Origin: Diplonema japonicum
Lineage: Eukaryota > Euglenozoa > Diplonemea > Diplonemida > Diplonemidae
Length of the DNA stretch: 64,000 nucleotides
NCBI GenBank assembly: GCA_964019335.1
Contig: OZ025747.1
Coordinates: forward strand, 297,196 to 361,195
Direction of reading: 5' to 3'
Part shown: positions 55,792 through 64,000 of the stretch, one piece after another
Position numbering within the stretch: position 1 is the stretch's first letter
Layout of the letters: every line of letters begins with the position of its first letter
The notes under the pieces: generated by a model
Databases searched by the model: none
Told to the model about the DNA's origin: nothing
Seen by the model: the letters and a program-made list of their open reading frames with translations, nothing else
Made by a program: the position numbers and the translations under genes

Positions 55792-57151
55792 TGCGAGCGC
55801 TGGCAGGCACGGAGTGGGGGAGTATGGCGTCCACCCTCAGGGCGCTGTATCTGACGTACGCACTGCCAGTAGTGACATATGCGCTCGGGGTGTACGGACC
55901 AACGCTGATAAAGGGAGAGATCAAGAACCTGCAATTGGTGCACAACGAAGCGGCCAGATGTATCACCGGATGCAAGCGTTCAACCCCCGTCGAAGTTCTG
56001 CTGAGGGTAGCCCGGCTCTGGCCAATCGAAGACATGATAGGATATGAGACGTCCACATGGTACGAACGGTTCCTGAGGATGGAAGGCACCAGCGGGCATC
56101 AGGCAGCTCAAGGAGAAGGAAAGGAAGAGCGATCATGGCTACACGAGGCTCGAAAACGAGAAAAAAGCCTGAAGATGGAGCAACACCCGCGAGCGCCGCT
56201 GCACAGAAAGGCCATCTCACCGTGGGAGTGGAACACGCTGGAGAGGCTGGTCATCGTGACAGAAGGCGAAGGGGTAAAGAGGCTGGAAGTAGCGAAACAA
56301 AAAACAGCAGCCCTCGAGGTAGTCGCAAAGCTACCGAAGCCGACATCACTGTCTACACCGATGGGTCAGTCGAGGAAGGCAAGGGCGGTGCGGGTGTTGT
56401 GATAGAAAGAACAGAGGGGGCGACGGCCGAGATAAGCGCAGGCGTCGGCGACCTATGCGACAGCTTCCAAGCAGAGATGTGCGCAATCAACACAGCGCTT
56501 GCGAGGCTCGTGAAGGAGGACACGCAAGGGATGCAGATCAACCTGCTGACAGACTCTATGGCGTGTCTGCTGAAATTAAGACAAGGACCCGCAAGGCAAC
56601 AAGAAGACATGGTGGTCGAGGCATGGCACAACATACACGCGCTGACAACGAGAGGAAACCACCTCACATGCTGCTTTATCCCAGGCCACTGCGGGATAGA
56701 AGGAAACGAGGAGGCAGACCAACTCGCCAGCGACAGCAGAGATAAAGAAACAACACAGAAGATAAGCATGGGTGCGGCAAAGAACCACCTAAGAAAAGCT
56801 GGGAAGCGGGAAATATTAGCAGGGTTGAACAAGGAAAAGGCATACAATAAGTGGGCAGGTAACACAGAAGCACCAAAGAAGATGGAAGGGCTGAACAGGA
56901 AAGAGGAAGTGCTGATCAACCAGCTAAAGACCGGGCACCATGACCTGCTAAAGGTGGGTTACGCCGAGCAGCGAATTTGCGTGAAGTGCGGCCCCAACAC
57001 GAAGCGAACCCTCCAACATCTCTTCCTAGACTGTCCGTCATCCAAAGCCGCTGAGACACATCCTTGTGGAGAACCCACGAAAAGCAATCCAATACCTCGA
57101 AGACACCGGGGGCCTGCCCCCCTCCGCAACAACTCCACAACAACCAACTAA
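55788..57151 (+). pseudogene. Thumb, RNase H and zinc-finger part of element 1
   Basis: The connection (LRALYLTYALPVVTYALGVY, RCITGCKRSTPVEVLLRVA) lies in one frame up to about 56340. The next frame then has a type I RNase H: DITVYTDGSVEEGKGGAGVV, SFQAEMCAINTAL, INLLTDSMACLL and FIPGHCGIEGNEEADQLA. The D-E-D-H residues are kept. A CCHC-like finger follows (ICVKCGPNTKRTLQHLFLDC). This end arrangement is shared by ingi, L1Tc and several other LINE clades. Confidence 0.8.
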
Positions 57152-57383
57152 CCTGCCAAAGTAGCAAGCCAATCAGAAGGCGGCTGAGGCACTTAAGATT
57201 CATTCAGAATCCCGAGATCCCATCCCTGATCCCCAATCCTGTTTCTCGCAGAAACAGAGAGCACTACCAACCCCCCACTACAGCAGCCAACGAGACAGAC
57301 GCAGCAGTGAAAATAAAAAAGCCCCCCTGAACAAGTTATACCCCACCCCTATAACGTGAAAATAAAAAAAAAAAAAAAAAAAA

Positions 57384-58149
57384 GGATACTGAGGTCCGGC
57401 ACCCACAGTAGCCAAAAAAAAAAAAAAAAAAAAGAGTGTAAAGTGCCAAACAACCAGCAAAGCTTGTGGAATGAGAACACCAGTACGGTCATGAGTACCC
57501 GGGCAACCGGGTGAGCGTCTCGAGACACTTCCAACCCACCTAGTGGGTGCGACCTTAGCAAGTCGAAAAGGAAGTGGAATTTAAAAAAAAAAAAAAAGCG
57601 TCGCGATACATCTCCAAAGGTGTTCTTAGCTGTGCTACCCATAGAAATGTCAGTGAGGGGCACATACTCGTACCCGTCAAACACATGCTCATCAGCGCCG
57701 ATGGTCTCTCTGATCTTATACACGTCCATTTATAAATATGAATGGACAATCATCCTCAGTATTTAGCTGTAATAGCCTTCACGATGTCCTCTACATCAGG
57801 GTCATCTGCATCTCTTAACACGTCGCTTCCTGTTAGGTCCTGGCATTTTATATTATGGGTTTTTACTTTGAAGGTTTAACAACATGGGCATGCTTTCGCA
57901 GAACTTCTGAAGAACATGAAAACACAATGGGAGGCACAAACAGAGGAAGTGAAGTGGGTTTGGCTTTGATTGGAGGTGCGGCAGCTTCTTTTGCTGGGTA
58001 CCGGTTTAACAGGTGTTTTGCGCGGCATTTCTGATGAATATCTACGCTCCATATTCGCTAAGTGACCCGCCCTATGTCCCAAAGGGGTTATAGGGGGCTA
58101 TAGGGGAAAAAATGTCAAAAATGCCCAAAGGTTCATTGAATTTTTTTTT
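57384..58149. other. Unassigned DNA between LINE elements 1 and 2
   Basis: Begins with a second 20-nt A run (57414-57433). On the minus strand two short frames look protein-like: VYKIRETIGADEHVFDGYEY (ending in an A/T run near 57597) and DLTGSDVLRDADDPDVEDIV, ending at a stop near 57766. They may be exons or remnants of one gene, but I recognise no family and cannot build a full model. Confidence 0.35.
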
Positions 58150-60061
58150 CCGAGGTTGGAGAGGGAACTTGAAGAAATGATCGACAAGGAACGCGAGGAG
58201 GCGTGGAAGGCAAAGACCGAGCAATTGCAAGAGATCAAGAACATCGGGAAGTTTGTTTAGAATGATCGACAAAATGAAAGGCAAAAAGATAAAAGAAGCA
58301 GCCCACTCGTTGAGGAAGGCGTTTCACTATAAAAGTAGTGAAAAGGCGGAGATCCTCGCAAAACACTTCGCCTCGATCAGCAAGTCAAGAGACAAAACCT
58401 TCATCCCGACCTACAAAAACTGCTCCGCCACGACAGCAGAGCAGGCCTTCAACATGGTAGAACTAGAAACTGCCATCAACGACCTAGAAATCGGTAAGAG
58501 CCCAGGCATAGACGGCATTCACAACGAAATGATCAAGAAACTGGGCCCGGCAGCAAAAGAGGCGCTTCTACACGCACTCAACCTCTCATGGGAACACGCA
58601 CACGTCCCGCAAGGATGGCGCAAGGCCATCACCAAGCCGCTACCGAAACCGTACAAGAACAGAGCACACAAAGGAAGCTACCGCCCCATAGACCTCACCA
58701 GCAACCTTTGTAAGCTTGAAAAGCTTGTGAAAACACGTCTCGAATGCCTACTCGAAGACCCTGAGTCGAACGTGCACTACCTGTGCCTCACGCAAGCCGG
58801 CTTCCGCACCGGACGATCGACAATTGAGCAGATAGCGCTCCTGTCCCAAACCTTGAAAGACAGCAGGCAGGAAAAGAAAGTATCACTGGCGCTATTCCTG
58901 GACTTCGAGAAGGCCTTCGACACGGTCGAGAAGACGAAGCTGTTGGTAAAGCTAACAGAGATGAACATCCCCCCGAGATACTTGAACTGGATCGGCAGCT
59001 TTTTGTACAACCGCACGGCAGCTGTGAACGTCAACGGCAACACCAGCAAGTACCACGAAAAAGAGCAAGGAGTCCCCCAAGGCACAGTGCTGTCTCCCTT
59101 ACTGTTCCTGTGCTACGTGGACGACATCGCGAAGAAGCTGGAGGCGGCGGGGCTGGATGGTGGAAACATAATCGCATCACTATTCGCGGACGACATGGCA
59201 GTCGTGTCAACGGGCAAGGATCACGAAGAAGCACGTGAAAAGGCACAACAAACCTTGAACCTCTTGAATGACTGGTCTGCAGAGTGGGGTCTAAATCTGT
59301 CACGGACGAAGACCTGTTATATGATGACACCTCCCGCCAAGATGGACAACTCTGAAATCCCAAAACTATACTTCATCACCCCGGAAGGACAAACACCGGT
59401 CAACTACGAGAACAACCCAATGTTCCTGGGGGTGAAGTTCGACGAACAGGTAAGCTTCAAGGAACACCTGAAGTACACGGTCAACCGACTTGAAAACAGG
59501 ATGCAGGTGATGAAAGCGGCGGGTACGAAATGGGGCTGCATGGGCGCGACACTGAGGACCGTCTACCTCACCTATGTTCTGCCAGTGGCAACGTACGCAC
59601 TCGGAATATACGGACAAGCGCTGAACACAACGGACATCGAAAGCCTGCAAGTAAGACACAACAAAGCCGCCCGCCTCATAACAGGCTGCGTACGCTCGAC
59701 ACCAATACCCAGCCTCCTGCGACGAGCTAGGTTATGGCCGATAAGAGAAATGGTCACCTACCAGTCCTCGCTGCTATATGAGAGATTCCGTAGAATGGAT
59801 GACACAGGCGGAAAGCGCGCGTCGTCAGAGGAGCTGGTGCAAAAGCTCGTAGCTCTGCAAAGCGGGAAACAGGGACGACAACCTGCTGGCGCTAAGAAGA
59901 CACGACAGAGCACCGCTGCACAGGAGAACACCCATTCCGTCCTCAAAAAGCTAGAGATCCGAAAAGAGGGCAGCGGAATCAAAAGCAAGACGAAAACGGG
60001 ACAACTCGCAGAAGCCTTAAAGATAATTGGGAAACTCCCGCAAGCCGACATCATGATATAT
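58150..60061 (+). pseudogene. LINE element 2: reverse transcriptase, truncated at both ends
   Basis: It starts inside the endonuclease-RT linker (LERELEEMIDKEREEAWKAK). A 1-nt shift near 58250 leads into a long clean frame to 60061. It carries KSPGIDGIHNEMI, SYRPIDLTSNLCKLEKLV, LFLDFEKAFDTVEK, GVPQGTVLSPLLFLCYVDDI and ASLFADDMAVV (catalytic FADD). Homology to element 1 continues through the thumb to KLPQADIMIY, the first strand of RNase H, and stops exactly at 60061. The remaining RNase H is absent. It is related to but clearly diverged from element 1. The near-intact 600-residue frame implies recent loss. Confidence 0.85.
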
Positions 60062-60124
60062 GGCATAGTATTGTCTTCTTCTTTATTTCTGTACTTTATT
60101 GGTGTCCGACCGTGCCAATAAAGT
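60062..60124 (+). other. Spliced-leader-like segment with adjoining stem
   Basis: TTTCTGTACTTTATTG at 60086-60101 equals the 3' end of kinetoplastid and diplonemid spliced leaders as I recall them, and is followed by GGT. If the segment began where LINE 2 homology ends (60062), it would be 40 nt long, the size of a spliced leader. Immediately downstream, ACTTTATTGG (60093-60102) can pair with CCAATAAAGT (60115-60124) across a 12-nt loop. No poly(T) terminator or Sm site follows, so an intact spliced-leader RNA gene is unlikely. Confidence 0.45.
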
Positions 60125-60277
60125 CAATAGGTAATACGGTTTGTAAAGAATGAAAATTGAAAGAAGTTGAGAAAGCAGATCGCAGAAAAGAGAGCTAAAA
60201 GAGGGTAAAAGAAGACATTGAAGTTGACAAGAAGTAAAAAAAAAAAAAAAAAGGAAGCAGAGCAGAGGACGAGCAGT

Positions 60278-61852
60278 ATGGAGAGACTGCGAGCGGGGTT
60301 ACGCGGGTACGGCCTGGGGCTGGAGGGAGGGGCCGGAGGGCTGTACGCGGTGGCGGGGTCGAAGACGGGAAAGAAGGGACATGAGGTGCGGCGCCTCATG
60401 GTGCAGGAGCTGCGGGGCAACGACAAGGAGTACACGAAGCTCCTTGAGGAAGGCACAGACTACGACGAGTACTGTGTCGCCCACCCGAAGGACGGGACGA
60501 GCGCAGACCTGGTCTGTGTGCTGGCAGTGGCTAGGGCCACGCTGATGGACATCAACGTCGCCACCTTCTCAGGGGACACCTTCATCGTCTACCCGGTGCC
60601 TGGGAAACCGAAGAAGGGACAGAAGCCGGTCCACATCGCCTTCGACGGGAAGTCCTTCTACGGCGTCATCGAGCCGAGGACACCGTCGGCACTGAAAGGG
60701 GTGACAGCCACGGACTTCACCCCCCCAAAAGTAGGGGTCCCCGTAGCGGATGGACAGAAGAAGGCGTGGACGGTGGTCGGCAAACCACAACGAAAAGCAA
60801 GGATGACGAAGAAGGAGGAAAGGGCGTGGAAGCTAGAAAGCGGCCAGTACAACGTCCCTTTCGTAACGTGGGAGGAGTTACTCGAGGGCAAGGACGGGGT
60901 AGCGATGGCCAGTGAAAAGTGCGTGGAGGAGGCAGCAGGACAGGAGTGGACGGGGAACAAGGCCTTATTGCTGAAGAAGGACGGTGAAGGAAGACACAAG
61001 CACGACATCGTTCTGCAAGATGGGAAGGCATACTCCAACAGACGGATGTTCGTGCTATTACTATCCGGAAAAATAGAACGCGTCACAAGGGAGGACACAC
61101 GGGACGTAAAGTTAGGGGAGCACTACAGCAGGGCAGCGGTAATCATACCGAAGGCATATGTACCTTCTTCACTGTGGGAGACGGCGGCAACGTCGCCAAG
61201 GAAGTGGCTGACAGAAGTCCTCAAGTTCGAGTCGATCATAGCAGTGTCCAAGGTGTCGAGCGGCCCGAACCCCCACGTAGACGCACTGGTGACGTTGCCG
61301 AAGGTCGAGCTCGCCAACATGGTAAAGGGGTCCGGAAGCAAAGGGGTCTTCATCAAACCAAGGGATGGCAAGCCGCAGCCAGTTGCATGGCTGCCGAAAG
61401 AGACCACGCTGGAACAGGCGCTGAGCTTCGGCGAGGGACACGGCCTGGCCCTGAGGGAGTCCGACGGGAGACTAGGTGTCAGAACCACAGAAGAAGGGAA
61501 GATTCCGCTGCTTAGCCGAATACTCGGAGAGGAGACGAGGAAGAGCGGACAACACGGGGAGCCGATGTGGAGACTCTCGGGGCTCTACCGTGAGGCGGGG
61601 GAAGTGCAGGTGCGACACATCCTGCGGGCCATAGGATGGAATGGTGTACCAGTGCGCGGCAGCTGGGCGGGCAACACGAAGTGCTGGCTGATACGAGGAC
61701 CGCAACCGCCGACGACACCCCTCCGTATTACGGGACCGCAGGGGGACGTTCTGCATTGCAGGATTGCTCAGGATGAGGGACCACCACCGAACGGTAAGCC
61801 GAGGACAACCCAGGTGTGGGGCAGGCAGCAACACCGGGAAAGTCGTTCCTGA
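60278..61852 (+). CDS. ORF1 of LINE element 3 with OTU-like N-terminal domain
   Basis: 524 residues from ATG 60278. The first ~120 residues follow the order of an OTU cysteine-peptidase fold: GLGLEGGAGGLYAVAG in place of the DGNCLFRAVA loop, HEVRRLMVQELRGNDKEY, DYDEYCVAHPKDGTSADLVC, LAVARATLMDINV and a final SFYGVI. The catalytic Cys and His are not at the expected positions, so activity is doubtful. The rest contains repeated W/P-rich pieces (VRHILRAIGWNGVPV, NTKCWLIRGPQPP) as in ORF1-like regions of other protist LINEs. The frame probably should shift near 61800-61815 into the next frame, which has no ATG of its own. Confidence 0.55.
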   Translation: MERLRAGLRGYGLGLEGGAGGLYAVAGSKTGKKGHEVRRLMVQELRGNDKEYTKLLEEGTDYDEYCVAHPKDGTSADLVCVLAVARATLMDINVATFSGDTFIVYPVPGKPKKGQKPVHIAFDGKSFYGVIEPRTPSALKGVTATDFTPPKVGVPVADGQKKAWTVVGKPQRKARMTKKEERAWKLESGQYNVPFVTWEELLEGKDGVAMASEKCVEEAAGQEWTGNKALLLKKDGEGRHKHDIVLQDGKAYSNRRMFVLLLSGKIERVTREDTRDVKLGEHYSRAAVIIPKAYVPSSLWETAATSPRKWLTEVLKFESIIAVSKVSSGPNPHVDALVTLPKVELANMVKGSGSKGVFIKPRDGKPQPVAWLPKETTLEQALSFGEGHGLALRESDGRLGVRTTEEGKIPLLSRILGEETRKSGQHGEPMWRLSGLYREAGEVQVRHILRAIGWNGVPVRGSWAGNTKCWLIRGPQPPTTPLRITGPQGDVLHCRIAQDEGPPPNGKPRTTQVWGRQQHRESRS

Positions 61853-62559
61853 ACGCTCTCAAGAATGGCCCGACACAGGGGGGACCACGGCCCAGCACAA
61901 GCGACCCCGCCAGACACGGAAAGCAATCGGACTCAAAGCAGACAGGACCACGCCCCAGCACAGGTGGTGCCTCGACTGAGAAAGCGCAGAAGACAAAGAC
62001 AGCAGAGAACAAACAACAAACCTCTGCAGTGGAAGACAGGCTCACCGCCATCGAGCGCGCCCTTAAAAAGATCGCGGGAGGACCGACACCGGAGGTCAAA
62101 CCTACAGCGGAGGTAGAGAGGCTAAGGCAGGAAAACGCCCGACTGGAGAGGGAAGTCCAGAAAATGGGGACGCAAATGGACATGATGTCCAAACAGATCG
62201 GGGAACTGATGAAGCAGGTTAAGAGCGGGCCGGCCCCCCTTGGACAGACCTTCGCACAGAAAATAGCCCAAGGAAAAGAACAATCTTTTGACTTTACGGA
62301 CGATGACGACGACTTGGGACCCCCACCAACAGAAGAAGACGAGGAAATGGAACGAGAACCAGAGGGAGAGGACGAGGACGAAGATTGCGATTGGAGAATC
62401 TGCAAGGCGACCGGGAGCTCACACGTTTTCAACAATGTGTTCCATCACTGGGACGCGGGATGCAGTGTTTGTGGGGAGGCCCTCACGAAGAAGAGACAAG
62501 GTGTAAAGTGCCTCCAGCAGGATTGTATGGTGTGTGTTTGCCGAGCATGCGCGAAGTGA
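61816..62559 (+). CDS. Coiled-coil and Cys-rich C-terminal part of ORF1, element 3
   Basis: A 247-codon frame without an ATG start. It appears to continue ORF1 after a one-base frame change near 61800-61815. A 20-nt GTAAGC...CCCAG segment (about 61793-61812) sits there, but is too short to be a credible intron. It holds a coiled coil (VERLRQENARLEREVQKMGT), an acidic patch and a C-terminal Cys/His cluster (CDWRICKATGSSHVFNN, GCSVCGEAL, CLQQDCMVCVCRAC), probably zinc-binding and nucleic-acid-binding. It ends at UGA 62557-62559. The next frame continues in the same phase with no stop for ~240 codons. Confidence 0.55.
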   Translation: MGQAATPGKSFLNALKNGPTQGGPRPSTSDPARHGKQSDSKQTGPRPSTGGASTEKAQKTKTAENKQQTSAVEDRLTAIERALKKIAGGPTPEVKPTAEVERLRQENARLEREVQKMGTQMDMMSKQIGELMKQVKSGPAPLGQTFAQKIAQGKEQSFDFTDDDDDLGPPPTEEDEEMEREPEGEDEDEDCDWRICKATGSSHVFNNVFHHWDAGCSVCGEALTKKRQGVKCLQQDCMVCVCRACAK

Positions 62560-63180
62560 CATGAAGTGAACGATGACCCCCACTCACGCGCCAATCCCCT
62601 CCCCTCATCATCATCAAAATCGATATCATCAGTAACATCATCATCATCAACATCACTTGAACCATCGAAATATGACCCAAAAGGGTTAGCCGAAAAGAAA
62701 TTCGAGCGACTGGTCGTGGATGGGATAGAGCCAAACCCGGGACCCATCGTGCCCCGCCCGCCAGCGGGGAATAGCTTCACGATCCTAACACATAATGGAT
62801 CGTCATTGAACAACCGTCTCGGAGAGTACGCGGGTGTCCTCCCGGATGTGTTCTGCATGCAGGAGACGGCACTCACGGCGCAAACGCAGTTGGAAATAGA
62901 ACGAGTACTGAGAGAGGACGAGTGGGGGAAGCAGTACGAAAGGCTGTGGAGCAAACCGCAACCGGGGAGGAAGTCCAAGGGAGTCACCTCGCTGACCATA
63001 GCAGAACGAGGAGGGCTGGGAACACTGGTGAAGAAGCCGAGGACAGCAGTTCGATGTGAAACGAGCGGACCGCACAAAGATCGGTGGACGCACGTCAATG
63101 TGTCGCTAGACGCCGACAAACGCTGGTTCCACATAGTGAACGTCTACTGCCACTCCGGCCAGGACCCCATCAAGAAGGGA
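62560..63180 (+). CDS. ORF2 start of LINE element 3: 2A-like motif and APE endonuclease, 3' truncated
   Basis: The frame continues directly, in phase, after UGA 62557-62559 and has no ATG at its beginning. A Ser-rich linker leads to FERLVVDGIEPNPGP; DGIEPNPGP occupies 62719-62745 and resembles the 2A ribosome-skipping motif (D-V/I-E-x-N-P-G-P) found at the same position in trypanosome L1Tc and ingi. The APE endonuclease then begins: FTILTHNGSSLNNRL, PDVFCMQETAL (catalytic Glu), GLGTLVKKPRT, WFHIVNVYCHSG. After KKGKRF (63180) the sequence changes to unrelated GT-rich DNA, so the catalytic C-terminal half and the RT are missing. Confidence 0.65.
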
Positions 63181-63631
63181 AAGCGATTCCATTGCTGCTG
63201 CGTCCGTCGTCCGTCGTCGCCGTCGTCCGGGGGGGTTGTTTTGCCTGTCGGCCTGCCCGCCGCTTACCGAAAGGATCCCCTCCCCCAACACACACTTTAA
63301 AAAAAAATAAAAAAAATAAAAAATGGATCCAAGACGGAATGCAAGAGGAGGTGACCGCGCAAACCGCAGGGAGAAGGAACCCCGACAGGCCGCCAGGCTG
63401 CACACGACGCCAGGGCCGACCCAACCAGACTATCTGGTTGGGCAGTATGAATCCCCACCCCCACCCCCTAGATCCCCCCACCCCCCTTTAGAAAAAAAAA
63501 ATAAAATAAAAAAATCACTAGCAGAGACCGCGGTTTTGACCGCCGCTGCTACAGCCACGGCCGCCCCAGCCGCCCTGAACGCCGCAGCCGACCCTGCCGC
63601 CCTGATCGCCGCAACTGAGACCGCCGCAGCC
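63181..63631. other. Junction DNA before the terminal tandem array
   Basis: A CGTCCGTCGT-type simple region (63200-63230) and A/T runs (63298-63322, 63491-63517) come first. A short basic frame (MDPRRNARGGDRANRREKE, from 63323) and a GCC-rich segment with imperfect GCCGC repeats (63540-63631) follow. It may be remains of other retroelements; nothing is firmly identifiable. Confidence 0.4.
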
Positions 63632-64000
63632 GCAAACCCGCAAACCCGCAAACCCGCAAACCCGCAAACCCGCAAACCCGCAAACCCGCAAACCCGCAAA
63701 CCCGCAAACCCGCAAACCCGCAAACCCGCAAACCCGCAAACCCGCAAACCCGCAAACCCGCAAACCCGCAAACCCGCAAACCCGCAAACCCGCAAACCCG
63801 CAAACCCGCAAACCCGCAAACCCGCAAACCCGCAAACCCGCAAACCCGCAAACCCGCAAACCCGCAAACCCGCAAACCCGCAAACCCGCAAACCCGCAAA
63901 CCCGCAAACCCGCAAACCCGCAAACCCCGCAAACCCGCAAACCCGCAAACCCGCAAACCCGCAAACCCGCAAACCCGCAAACCCGCAAACCCGCAAACCC
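63632..64000. repeat. Tandem array of the 8-mer GCAAACCC, running off the window
   Basis: 46 head-to-tail copies of GCAAACCC occupy 63632-64000, with a single inserted C near 63928 as the only change. The G-rich strand reads GGGTTTGC, telomere-like in composition. At a right-hand chromosome end the + strand should be the G-rich one; here it is C-rich, so this is not a simple telomere in this orientation. Array length beyond the window is unknown. Confidence 0.9.

Larger units (their letters stand above)
52001..57383 (+). mobile_element. Degenerate ingi/L1Tc-like LINE, element 1
   Basis: An element of about 5.4 kb lies between the A run ending at 52000 and its own A tail at 57364-57383. It encodes an ORF1-like Gln-rich coiled coil, an APE-type endonuclease fragment, reverse transcriptase, RNase H and a CCHC-like finger, in that order. 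At least five frame changes and a large deletion inside the endonuclease make it dead. The APE-RT-RNase H-finger order is that of the trypanosome ingi/L1Tc group. I could not find clear target-site duplications. Confidence 0.85.
60102..63180 (+). mobile_element. LINE element 3, 5' part
   Basis: From the spliced-leader-like segment (or from 60102) a ~175-nt leader with an A run precedes ORF1 (ATG 60278). A second frame, an in-frame UGA, a 2A-like motif and an APE-type endonuclease follow. Homology stops abruptly after PIKKGKRF at about 63180, so the RT half is missing in this window. It lies directly against truncated LINE 2, as if inserted into it. Confidence 0.7.

Noticed and set aside
57876-58082. 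Minus-strand 68-residue frame and a 35-residue + strand frame before LINE 2
   Set aside because: Short, no homologue recognised, composition not distinctive.
61793-61812. 20-nt intron between the two ORF1 frames of LINE 3
   Set aside because: Below any plausible intron size; a frameshift (mutational or programmed) is more likely.
63430-63996. Long minus-strand frames of repeated RVCGFAGL through the terminal array
   Set aside because: An 8-nt repeat without stops reads open in all three frames; the 8-residue period is a by-product of the tandem DNA.
63632-64000. True right-hand telomere
   Set aside because: The + strand at a right end should be G-rich, but here it is C-rich, and the window edge is an arbitrary cut.

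Overview
Origin. The window looks like nuclear DNA of a euglenozoan protist, most likely a free-living relative of kinetoplastids such as a diplonemid. Three independent signals support this. The alpha-tubulin C-terminus has the kinetoplastid/euglenid form ([14 protein letters not shown]). The PKA regulatory subunit starts with leucine-rich repeats instead of a docking domain, as known in trypanosomatids. A 16-nt stretch at 60086-60101 equals the 3' end of kinetoplastid/diplonemid spliced leaders as I remember them. Unlike trypanosomatids, many genes carry tiny cis-introns (32-60 nt, almost all GTAT...AG). Exon sequence is GC-rich, while spacers are full of long A/T homopolymers. The species call is inference.

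Layout 1-50.2 kb. About 27 host genes all lie on the + strand. Many are separated by only 48-110 nt, with a pyrimidine stretch or CAG just before the start codon. This fits polycistronic transcription with spliced-leader trans-splicing. In order: an IQ-motif protein (5' cut), a coiled-coil protein, a TRPV-like channel, an aldehyde dehydrogenase, a membrane protein with a B-box-like finger, two ribosomal protein eL30 copies, an RNase III-like/dsRBD protein (mL44-like), an MGC-type lipidated protein, two Pro-rich proteins, an LRR-PKA-R, a Dbp10/DDX54 helicase, SPO11, a small Pro-rich protein, two copies of a secreted glutamic-peptidase-like protein, an SH3-SEL1 protein, a PARP-like/B-box protein, actin 1, actin 2, alpha-tubulin, a zinc-finger/EF-hand protein, actins 3, 4 and 5, and a spastin-like AAA ATPase with a lipidation motif. 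The actin pair 1+2 and pair 3+4 are copies of one ~3.3 kb block; all five actins appear identical in exons but differ in introns.

Two gene-poor spacers (10.6-13.8 and 17.7-21.0 kb) hold homopolymers. The first contains a complete 1,025-bp terminal-inverted-repeat element. The second contains strong hairpins flanking a possible tyrosine-recombinase fragment.

Layout 50.2-64 kb. This is a retrotransposon graveyard: an RT relic (51.5-51.9 kb), a degenerate ingi/L1Tc-like LINE (52.0-57.4 kb), a second truncated LINE (58.15-60.06 kb), and a third LINE 5' part (60.1-63.2 kb). The third has an OTU-like N-terminal domain, a UGA between its two reading frames and a 2A-like motif. The window ends in 46 copies of the 8-mer GCAAACCC.

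No tRNA, rRNA or CRISPR was recognised. Function calls rest on motif reading by eye, not on searches.
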